Origin: JAAYUH01 sp964640995
GTDB lineage: Bacteria > Caldisericota > Caldisericia > B22-G15
DNA: 64,000 nucleotides
Direction: 5' to 3'
Assembly: GCA_964640995.1 (NCBI GenBank)
Contig: CAZXJJ010000003.1
Location: 62,001 to 126,000, forward strand
In this document: piece by piece, positions 57,718 through 64,000 of the stretch
Position numbering within the stretch: the first letter of the stretch is position 1
Layout of the letters: each line of letters starts with the position of its first letter
Program-made: the position numbers and the translations under genes
The notes under the pieces: model-generated
Seen by the model: the letters and a program-made list of their open reading frames with translations, nothing else
Databases searched by the model: none
Told to the model about the DNA's origin: nothing

Positions 57718-60192
57718 ATGGAATTTTGGGATTATCTTACAGATAACTCGAGACAGGTTTTCTACCTTGCTCAGGAGGAAGCCCAGAGATTAAATAATAA
57801 TTATATAGGAACAGAGCACCTTTTGCTTGGTTTAATTAGACTTGAAAATACAACTGCTGCAAAAGCGCTTTCTCGTTTCAATCTTGATTACTCAATTTTG
57901 GCATCCAAAATAAGAGAAATGGTTTCTGGACTTTCTACTAAAGAAGATTATTATTCTTCAAAAAGAATAATTCTTACTCCAAGAGTTAAAAGAATTCTTG
58001 AGTTATCTAAAATGATTGCTCAAGAGATTGGAGAATATTATGTAGATACAGAACACATACTTTTAGGAATGATAGAAGAAGGGGAGGGAATGGCAATAAA
58101 AGTTCTTGAAGAACTTGGAATAGAAATGGATAGATTAAAAGAAGAAATTTATGAACTAATTGAAGAAAGAAAATATGGAAAGAGAGTTGAAGATAGAAGA
58201 GATAGAACAAAAGAAAGAACAAAAACACCAACTTTAGATCAATTTTCAAGAGATCTAACCCTTCTTGCCCAACAAAATAAACTTGATCCATTAATTGGAA
58301 GAGAAAAGGAGATAAGTAGGGTTATTGAAATTCTTTCTAGAAGAACAAAAAATAACCCAGTGCTCATTGGAGACCCAGGAGTTGGAAAAACTGCAATTGT
58401 TGAAGGACTAGCACAAAAAATTGTTAAATCTGAAGTTCCAGAACCACTTAAGAATAAAAGAGTTATTGCACTTGACCTACCTTCTCTTGTTGCTGGAACA
58501 AAATATAGAGGAGAATTTGAAGAGAGAATGAAAAGAGTTTTACAAGAAATAAAAAGGAGTCAAGGAGAAGTTATTTTATTCATAGATGAAATTCACACAC
58601 TTGTTGGTGCAGGAAGTGCTGAAGGAGCAATTGATGCATCTAATATTTTAAAACCAGAACTTGCAAGAGGAGAAATTCAATGTATTGGAGCAACTACATT
58701 AAAAGATTACAGAAAATATATAGAAAAAGATTCTGCTCTTGAAAGAAGATTTCAGCCAGTTTTTATTGAAGAACCTACACCTGAACAAACAATAGAAATT
58801 TTAAAAGGTCTTAGAAGTAAATATGAAGAGCATCACAAAGTAAAAATTTTGGATGAGACATTAGTTGAAGCAGTAAAACTTTCAACAAGATACATTACAT
58901 CAAGATTTTTACCTGATAAGGCAATAGACCTTATAGATGAAGCAAGTGCAAAAGTTAGATTGAGATTGTCACTCAAACCACAAGAAATTATTGAACTTGA
59001 GAATAAAATAAAAGAAACAAAGGAAAAGAAAATGAAAGCGATAAGTGAACAGAAATTTGAACTCGCGGCAAAATATAGAGATGAAGAAAGTAAACTCAGA
59101 TTAAAACTTGAAGAGACAAAAGAAAATATTAGAAAATTGAGAGAAAGTGAGAGACCAGAGGTAAGACCAGAAGATGTTGCAGAAGTTGTTTCAATGTGGA
59201 CAGGTATTCCTGTTAAAAGATTAATGGTTGAAGAAAAAGAGAGATTGCTTAACCTTGAAGAAGAACTACATAAAAGAATAATTGACCAAAATGAAGCAGT
59301 GGAAGCAGTTGCAAAAGCAATAAGAAGAGCAAAAGCAGGACTTAAAGATCCAAATAGACCCATTGGTTCATTCTTATTTTTAGGACCAACTGGAGTTGGA
59401 AAAACAGAACTTTCAAAAGCACTTGCAGATATTCTTTTTGATAGCGAGGACGCTTTAATTCGACTGGATATGTCAGAGTATATGGAAAAATTCAATGTCT
59501 CAAGACTTATAGGTTCACCTCCAGGTTATGTTGGATATGAAGAAGGTGGCCAACTAACTGAAGCAGTAAGAAGAAGACCATATTCAATTGTTTTGTTTGA
59601 TGAAATAGAAAAGGCACACCCAGATGTTTTCAACATTCTTTTACAAATTCTTGACACTGGAAGATTAACTGATAGCCAAGGACATATTGTTGATTTCAGA
59701 AATACAATAATAATTCTTACTTCAAATCTTGGAACTTCTTATGATGCATCGAAAAAATTTGGATTTATAAAAGAGGATGAAATTGATTATAAAGAGATGA
59801 AACAAAGAGTTTTGTCAGAACTTAAAAATACATTTAGACCAGAATTATTAAATAGGATTGACGAAATTGTTATATTTAATTATCTTTCTAAAGAGGATGT
59901 TAAAAAGATACTTGATATTATGATGAAAAGAATAAAAGATGAGTTAAAAGATAGAAGCATCACAATTCAACTAACAGAAGATGCAAAAGATTTTATAATA
60001 GAAAAAGGATTTGATAGGAATTTCGGTGCAAGAAACTTATGGAGAACAATTCTTAAAGAAGTTGAAAACCCACTTTCTGAAAAATTACTTAAAGGCGAAT
60101 TCGAAGATGGCAATACAATACTCATTGACAAAGACACAGATTCATTAACTTTTAGAAAAATTGAAGAAAAAGAAAGTATCTCTCAGGGATAA
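57718..60192 (+). CDS. clpC: ATP-dependent Clp protease ATP-binding subunit ClpC
   Basis: An 824-residue Clp/Hsp100 unfoldase. Two N-domain repeats come first (EAQRLNNNYIGTEHLLLGL and EIGEYYVDTEHILLGMIEE), then AAA1 with GDPGVGKTAIVEG, a middle segment with the UVR-like EQKFELAAKYRDEE typical of ClpC, AAA2 with GPTGVGKTELSKALA and the C-terminal domain. It feeds substrates to ClpP. The genes mcsA, mcsB and ctsR that flank clpC in Firmicutes are absent. Confidence 0.95.
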   Translation: MEFWDYLTDNSRQVFYLAQEEAQRLNNNYIGTEHLLLGLIRLENTTAAKALSRFNLDYSILASKIREMVSGLSTKEDYYSSKRIILTPRVKRILELSKMIAQEIGEYYVDTEHILLGMIEEGEGMAIKVLEELGIEMDRLKEEIYELIEERKYGKRVEDRRDRTKERTKTPTLDQFSRDLTLLAQQNKLDPLIGREKEISRVIEILSRRTKNNPVLIGDPGVGKTAIVEGLAQKIVKSEVPEPLKNKRVIALDLPSLVAGTKYRGEFEERMKRVLQEIKRSQGEVILFIDEIHTLVGAGSAEGAIDASNILKPELARGEIQCIGATTLKDYRKYIEKDSALERRFQPVFIEEPTPEQTIEILKGLRSKYEEHHKVKILDETLVEAVKLSTRYITSRFLPDKAIDLIDEASAKVRLRLSLKPQEIIELENKIKETKEKKMKAISEQKFELAAKYRDEESKLRLKLEETKENIRKLRESERPEVRPEDVAEVVSMWTGIPVKRLMVEEKERLLNLEEELHKRIIDQNEAVEAVAKAIRRAKAGLKDPNRPIGSFLFLGPTGVGKTELSKALADILFDSEDALIRLDMSEYMEKFNVSRLIGSPPGYVGYEEGGQLTEAVRRRPYSIVLFDEIEKAHPDVFNILLQILDTGRLTDSQGHIVDFRNTIIILTSNLGTSYDASKKFGFIKEDEIDYKEMKQRVLSELKNTFRPELLNRIDEIVIFNYLSKEDVKKILDIMMKRIKDELKDRSITIQLTEDAKDFIIEKGFDRNFGARNLWRTILKEVENPLSEKLLKGEFEDGNTILIDKDTDSLTFRKIEEKESISQG

Positions 60193-61129
60193 TTATTTAA
60201 AAACAATAAATGAAGTAATAAAAGGGGAGTTATTCCCCTTTTATATTTTATTAGGAGACAATTTTTACCTAAAAAATCAACTTATTGAAAAAATAAAAGG
60301 AGCTCTTAAAGTTGACAAAGTTAATATTATTGATGGAGAAATTGATAAAAAAACAATACTTGATATAATTGAATCTCCTTCTTTTTTCTTCACTTCCCTT
60401 CTATTTTATATCAAATATGCTGATAAAATTGAAAATTTTAAGTGGGAAGAATTTAATTCAAGGAAAAATAGAATTATAATTTTTGAATCAAAAGAAGATA
60501 AAATTCCAGCACCTCCTATTTATCTTGAAGAAAAAGTAAAAGTTGTTTTTGATGAGCCACTTGATGAAAATATTTTAAAAAAATGGGTTATAAAAAAGTT
60601 TGATGAAAATAATAAAAAAATTGATGATAGAGTTGCAACTAAACTTATTTTTGAACTCCAGGGAAATTTAGATTTGCTTTATAGTGAAATTGAAAAACTC
60701 TCCCTTCTTGATAAAGATTTAATAAGTGAGGAAGATATTGATAATTACACATATAAATTAGTCATTCCAAATATTTTTGAAGTTATATCAACTTACCTTA
60801 AAGGAAGGAAAAGAAAATTTTTAGGTCTTTTAAATGAACTTCTTCAAAGTGGAGAATCATTTGAAAGAGTTTTTTATCTTTTACTGAATAGAGTTTTGAA
60901 TTTAATTGATATAAAAGTTGCTATGATAAAAGGATTGAGTGAGAAAAATTTAAGGGAGAGCCTTAAGCTCTCCCAATTTCAAATCTCAAGTTTAATCAAT
61001 GAATCAAAAGAATATTCTTACGAAGAACTTTATGAATTTTTAAAAGATTTACTTGAAATTGAAAAAAGCATCAAATTAAGTAAAGGTTATCTAAAAGAAA
61101 AACTTGAACTTGATCTTGTGAAAAGGTAA
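60161..61129 (+). CDS. holA: DNA polymerase III delta subunit
   Basis: A 322-residue delta subunit of the clamp loader: FPFYILLGDNFYLKNQLIEKI matches the PVYLLxGDE opening, then SPSFFFTSLLFYIK and the helical C-terminal region with SGESFERVFYLLLNRV. It opens the beta clamp during loading. The start is TTG inside clpC (32-base overlap). The clpC terminator hairpin lies within its first codons. The pairing holA next to convergent or divergent rpsT is common in bacteria and supports the call. Confidence 0.9.
   Translation: MKKKKVSLRDNYLKTINEVIKGELFPFYILLGDNFYLKNQLIEKIKGALKVDKVNIIDGEIDKKTILDIIESPSFFFTSLLFYIKYADKIENFKWEEFNSRKNRIIIFESKEDKIPAPPIYLEEKVKVVFDEPLDENILKKWVIKKFDENNKKIDDRVATKLIFELQGNLDLLYSEIEKLSLLDKDLISEEDIDNYTYKLVIPNIFEVISTYLKGRKRKFLGLLNELLQSGESFERVFYLLLNRVLNLIDIKVAMIKGLSEKNLRESLKLSQFQISSLINESKEYSYEELYEFLKDLLEIEKSIKLSKGYLKEKLELDLVKR
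60219..60255 (+). terminator. Terminator-like hairpin inside the start of holA
   Basis: A perfect 10-bp stem TAAAAGGGGA (60219-60228) and TCCCCTTTTA (60234-60243) with a 5-base loop ends in a U-rich run (TTTTATATTTTATT). It lies 27 bases past the clpC stop and inside holA codons for IKGELFPFYI. Confidence 0.75.
60944..60974 (-). terminator. Probable rpsT terminator embedded antisense in holA
   Basis: An 8-bp stem GGGAGAGC (60954-60961) and GCTCTCCC (60967-60974), loop of 5. Read on the minus strand it is followed by TTAAATTTTTC. It is about 160 bases beyond the rpsT stop and inside the convergent holA gene. Confidence 0.55.
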
Positions 61130-61132
61130 ATT

Positions 61133-61387
61133 TTAAAATCTTGAAAGTTCTTTCATTAATCTACTTTTTTTTCTTGCAGCAGTGTTTTTATGTAAAACTC
61201 CTTTGCTTACTGCATGATCAATAAAAGAAATAGCAACTCTAGATTTCTCAAGAAATTCCTCTTTTGTTGTTGCTTTCATTGCTTCTTTTATTAAATTCTT
61301 AACTCTTGTTTTATAATATCTATTTCTTGCTTCTCTTTTTAAACTCTTTTTAGCATTCTTTATTCCAGACTTAATTCTCTTTGCCAT
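61133..61387 (-). CDS. rpsT: 30S ribosomal protein S20
   Basis: An 84-residue basic helical protein with the S20 pattern: SGIKNAKKSLKREARNR, then TKEEFLEKSRVAISFIDHAVSKG and VLHKNTAARKKSRLMKEL at the C-terminus. S20 is an early-binding protein of the small subunit. It converges on holA with a 3-base gap, the common holA-rpsT neighbourhood. Confidence 0.95.
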   Translation of the reverse strand: MAKRIKSGIKNAKKSLKREARNRYYKTRVKNLIKEAMKATTKEEFLEKSRVAISFIDHAVSKGVLHKNTAARKKSRLMKELSRF

Positions 61388-61445
61388 GTCTCAGTTTACT
61401 CCTTTCAAGATAAAATCAACTTATACATTTTATCAAAATATTTAA

Positions 61446-61961
61446 TTATTTCAACTTATTTAGTTTCATTTCACAAATATCACAAAAAGCCTTATCTTTT
61501 TTGTCGACATCTAAAATTGAAAGAGAGAAACTCATCACACATTTTTTATTAATACAATGATTTAAACCAAATGTATGACCTAACTCATGTACTGCTTCTT
61601 TAACACATCTATCAATAAACTTATCAACATTTTTATCATATAATCTGAATATTGAAATCAAAGAATATTTACCAGAAAGTTCAGCACTTCCAAATAAAAA
61701 ATTATAACCTTCATCAAAAATATCCTCATTTATAACTCCAAGAATTTTATCTCTTTCATCTATTATTTTCTCTCTTAAATAATCTATCAATTTACTTGCA
61801 TAATATTGATTTCTTATAAAATTTTTATGTATATCTTTTGGAATTAATTTTTCACCAATATCTACCTCTAAATTAAAAATCTTCTCCAAATTTTTTCTTA
61901 TTTCATCAAGAAGAAAATGAGGTGGGTCTATAATAGGTATAATCTTTATTTTTCCTTTCAT
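61446..61961 (-). CDS. amzA: Archaemetzincin-type zinc metalloprotease
   Basis: A 171-residue archaemetzincin. The diagnostic zinc motif is complete: EAVHELGHTFGLNHC with the HExxHxxGxxH ligands, followed by INKKCVMSFS and the second Cys pair FCDICEMKL that binds a structural zinc. The family is common in archaea and vertebrates and scattered in bacteria; its substrates are unknown. No signal peptide, so it is probably cytoplasmic. It is codirectional with rpsT, 58 bases upstream of it. Confidence 0.92.
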   Translation of the reverse strand: MKGKIKIIPIIDPPHFLLDEIRKNLEKIFNLEVDIGEKLIPKDIHKNFIRNQYYASKLIDYLREKIIDERDKILGVINEDIFDEGYNFLFGSAELSGKYSLISIFRLYDKNVDKFIDRCVKEAVHELGHTFGLNHCINKKCVMSFSLSILDVDKKDKAFCDICEMKLNKLK

Positions 61962-61985
61962 AATAATATTTTAACAAAAATAATG

Positions 61986-61994
61986 TGATATAAT
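61986..61994 (+). promoter_or_regulatory. Extended -10 promoter of the foldase genes
   Basis: TGATATAAT precedes the ATG at 62018 by 23 bases, with AAGGAGGT between. It lies in the 56-base divergent gap shared with the archaemetzincin gene. Confidence 0.6.
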
Positions 61995-62017
61995 TCTATG
62001 GACAAGGAGGTAATAAG

Positions 62018-63565
62018 ATGGGAAGACTCAAAAAGATTAAAGAAGAAAGGAAAAAACTTAAAAAAGAAGGAGTTTTAGATAAAAATAAAATAAAAAATAT
62101 AGTTTTAAAATCTATTGCTTTATTTTTAATAGCAATAATTTTAGTTTTTAGTATAACATTTTTAATTGCATATAAAGATAGAGATATATATGCAAAAATT
62201 GGTTCAACAGTAATTAAAAATAGTGAACTGAATTCAAGAATTGAAGCAGTAAAAAATCAATATAAAAGTTATGGAATCGACCCAGAAGATGAGCAATATA
62301 AATCAATTTTTGAATCAATAATTGAAAGTGTGAAAGATGAACTTATTAATCAAGCAATTTTTGAAGAGTATGCAAAAAGAAACAACATTAAACCAACAGA
62401 CGAAGAGATAAAAGCAAGAGTTGATAAAGAAATTGAAAATATAAAAAGTGGATTTAAATCTGAAGAAGAGTATCAAAATGCAGTTAAACAATCAAGATTT
62501 AAAACAGAAGAGGCATTAAGAGAAGAACTTAAAAAATATGTTATACCTGATATTCTTGAAGCAAAAGCACTTCAGGAAGTTTACTCTCAAATTAAAATTA
62601 CTGATGAAGATGCTTTAAAATATTTCAATGAGGTTACTCAAGTAAGAGCGAGACATATTTTAATTAAAGTTGATGAAAATGCAGATGAAAAAACAGTTGA
62701 AGAAAAGAAAAAACTTGCAGAGTCCATAAGACAGAGAATTTTAAATGGAGAAGATTTTGCAAAATTAGCAAAAGAGTATTCTGAAGATGAGGGAACAAAA
62801 GATAAGGGTGGAGATCTTGGTTTCTTTGGAAAAGGACAAATGGTTCAAGAGTTTGAGAATGCTGCATTCTCTTTAAAACCAGGAGAGATTAGTGAGTTAG
62901 TAAAAACAAAATATGGATTTCACATAATTCAAGTTCTTGAGACAAAAACAAAGGGTGAAAGTTATGATCAACCTGAAAAAGTCAAAGCAAAACATATCTT
63001 AATTAAAGTTGATAAAAATGCTCCTCAAGAGGAGATTCAGAAAAAGAAAAATCTAGCAGATGAAATTTATAGCAAATTATTAAAAGGAGAAAATTTTGAT
63101 AAACTCGCTAAAGAGTATTCTGAAGATGAAAATACAAAAGAAACCGGCGGAGATTTAGGAGAAGTTGCAAAAGGAACAAAAGGAGAGAGTTGGGATAATG
63201 TAGTTTTTGCTTTAAGGAAAGGCACATTTTCTAAACCATTTGAAACTGATGAAGGTTATGAGATTGTTTATGTCTATGACAAGATTCCATTTAAAAAAGC
63301 AAAATTTGAAGATGTAAAAGATGACATAATTAAAACTCTTGAAAATCAGAAAAGAAATGAATTAAAAAATCAATGGTTAAGTGAAAAGAAAACAGAATTT
63401 GGTATAAAATATGGAAGTATGTTGACTGAAGTGACAAATTATATGAAAAAAACTTTTTTAGATCCTCTAAAAAACATTATTTCAAAATTGAGAAGTTCAA
63501 TTCAACAAAATACTGGAACAACTTCAACAGAAAATCAATCTAATAATAGTGAAGAAAAACCATAA
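62018..63565 (+). CDS. SurA/PrsA-type foldase with two parvulin domains
   Basis: A 515-residue peptidyl-prolyl isomerase. After a basic N-terminus and one membrane anchor (about residues 29-51) comes a SurA_N-like chaperone region, then two parvulin domains that begin VRARHILIKVDENADE and VKAKHILIKVDKNAPQ, each with the FDKLAKEYSED-type and GGDLG motifs. The first is a full copy; the second has changes (GEVAKGTKGE). The tail is Ser/Thr/Asn-rich and probably disordered. It folds exported proteins at the outer face of the membrane. A second similar gene follows 16 bases later. Confidence 0.9.
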   Translation: MGRLKKIKEERKKLKKEGVLDKNKIKNIVLKSIALFLIAIILVFSITFLIAYKDRDIYAKIGSTVIKNSELNSRIEAVKNQYKSYGIDPEDEQYKSIFESIIESVKDELINQAIFEEYAKRNNIKPTDEEIKARVDKEIENIKSGFKSEEEYQNAVKQSRFKTEEALREELKKYVIPDILEAKALQEVYSQIKITDEDALKYFNEVTQVRARHILIKVDENADEKTVEEKKKLAESIRQRILNGEDFAKLAKEYSEDEGTKDKGGDLGFFGKGQMVQEFENAAFSLKPGEISELVKTKYGFHIIQVLETKTKGESYDQPEKVKAKHILIKVDKNAPQEEIQKKKNLADEIYSKLLKGENFDKLAKEYSEDENTKETGGDLGEVAKGTKGESWDNVVFALRKGTFSKPFETDEGYEIVYVYDKIPFKKAKFEDVKDDIIKTLENQKRNELKNQWLSEKKTEFGIKYGSMLTEVTNYMKKTFLDPLKNIISKLRSSIQQNTGTTSTENQSNNSEEKP

Positions 63566-63581
63566 AAAATAGATTATTAGA

Positions 63582-64000
63582 ATGAATAAAAAAAGAAAAG
63601 CATTAAAAATTAATTTTAAGAAATTTTTAATTCCAATAGCACTTGTTTTAGTTATAGGAATATTTACCTTTGACATCTATTCAAAAAGAGATATTGCAGC
63701 GATTGTCTGTGGTGAAAAAATTTATAAAGCAGAGGTTGAAGCAGCAGTAAACAGAAAAATCAAAGAGTATCAAAAAGACAATATAACTCTTTCAGATATT
63801 GAGATTGCAGCAATAAGAAAACAGATTTTAAATGACCTTATTGAAAATATTCTTCTTGATACATACGCAAAAGATCACAATATAAAAGTCACAGAAGATG
63901 AGGTTAAAAATGAAATACAAAGAATGAGAGAGTATACAGGTCTTTCAGAGGATGAGGTTTATAAACAAGCACTTAGCAAATATCAACTTCTTGAATCAGA
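63582..64000 (+). CDS. SurA_N-domain foldase, 3' end outside window
   Basis: A reading frame from ATG at 63582 open to the window end (about 139 codons). It starts MNKKRKALKINFKKFLIP, a basic N-terminus followed by one membrane anchor, then continues with a SurA_N-like helical region (AAIVCGEKIYKAEVEAAV, RKQILNDLIENILLDTYAK, VTEDEVKNEIQRM). This is the same layout as the preceding foldase, so it is a tandem paralog. Any parvulin domain lies beyond the window. No strong ribosome-binding site is seen. Confidence 0.85.
   Translation, partial: MNKKRKALKINFKKFLIPIALVLVIGIFTFDIYSKRDIAAIVCGEKIYKAEVEAAVNRKIKEYQKDNITLSDIEIAAIRKQILNDLIENILLDTYAKDHNIKVTEDEVKNEIQRMREYTGLSEDEVYKQALSKYQLLES

Noticed and set aside
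58833..59495. Long open frame of 220 codons antisense to clpC
   Set aside because: Its Ser/Phe-rich translation is what the reverse complement of Glu/Lys-rich clpC codons gives; no ribosome-binding site or family resemblance.

Overview
This window is AT-rich bacterial DNA (roughly 30% G+C by eye) and very tightly packed. No stretch over 150 bases lacks a gene, and I saw no rRNA, tRNA, CRISPR array, insertion sequence or prophage. The housekeeping genes are bacterial: rpmH-rnpA-yidD-yidC-jag-mnmE, secA-prfB, groES-groEL with a CIRCE element, uvrB, clpC, holA, rpsT. Several genes belong to families typical of thermophiles or archaea: a two-domain protein disulfide oxidoreductase, a branched-polyamine synthase (BpsA), a CTP-dependent (DUF120) riboflavin kinase, an archaemetzincin and an archaeo-eukaryotic-primase domain. 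Ferredoxin-linked keto-acid oxidation, amino-acid import, carbamate kinase and membrane Fe-S proteins suggest an anaerobic, probably thermophilic amino-acid fermenter. I cannot name the lineage; Caldisericota or Dictyoglomota-like deep branches are only a guess.

Layout. 1-679: end of a membrane 4Fe-4S protein. 684-5270 (minus): thiol oxidoreductase, then the rpmH to mnmE block, whose YidC carries an unusual Ig-like periplasmic part. 5353-6928: cutA and an M48 protease. 6920-11706: a self-contained unit (promoter, four genes, terminator) with two different carbamoyltransferases, a fold-type II PLP enzyme and carbamate kinase; the predicted output is carbamoyl phosphate and ATP. 11733-12454: HEPN/MNT pair. 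12415-14587 (minus): CruF-like membrane protein and ComM. 14637-22228: hpf, DUF4330-like gene, secA, prfB, yitT-like, PHP phosphatase, membrane-anchored transglutaminase. 22233-26838 (minus): livJHMGF importer with an attenuator after livJ. 26989-34771 (minus): uvrB, PfkB-like kinase, a FolK-BirA fusion, iorA, iorB and a LacD-like aldolase.

34875-37896: orphan GlmL/MutL-type protein, a TetR regulator with its own operator, and an SDR enzyme. 37883-42810 (minus): membrane protein, amidohydrolase, lipid kinase, unknown protein, MocA-like and XdhC-like molybdoenzyme maturation factors. 42836-44891 (minus): groES-groEL with promoter, CIRCE and terminator. 44921-46722 (minus): a primase-DNA ligase fusion followed by an unknown 168-residue protein, the best candidate here for an undescribed system. 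46756-55670: HD-GYP protein, YjbQ, CbiX-like protein, AEC transporter, bpsA, alr, a thiol-redox pair, GerMN protein and riboflavin kinase. 55673-57287 (minus): MglA/MglB/DUF4388 module. 57362-61129: small unknown gene, clpC, holA. 61133-61961 (minus): rpsT and archaemetzincin. 62018-64000: two SurA/PrsA-type foldases, the second running off the window.

Regulation is compact. Most promoters have a TATAAT box, often with an upstream TG (extended -10), and some starts are almost leaderless. All six convergent gene pairs are separated by at most 4 bases or overlap, so terminators must lie inside the facing coding regions; two such hairpins are visible in holA.
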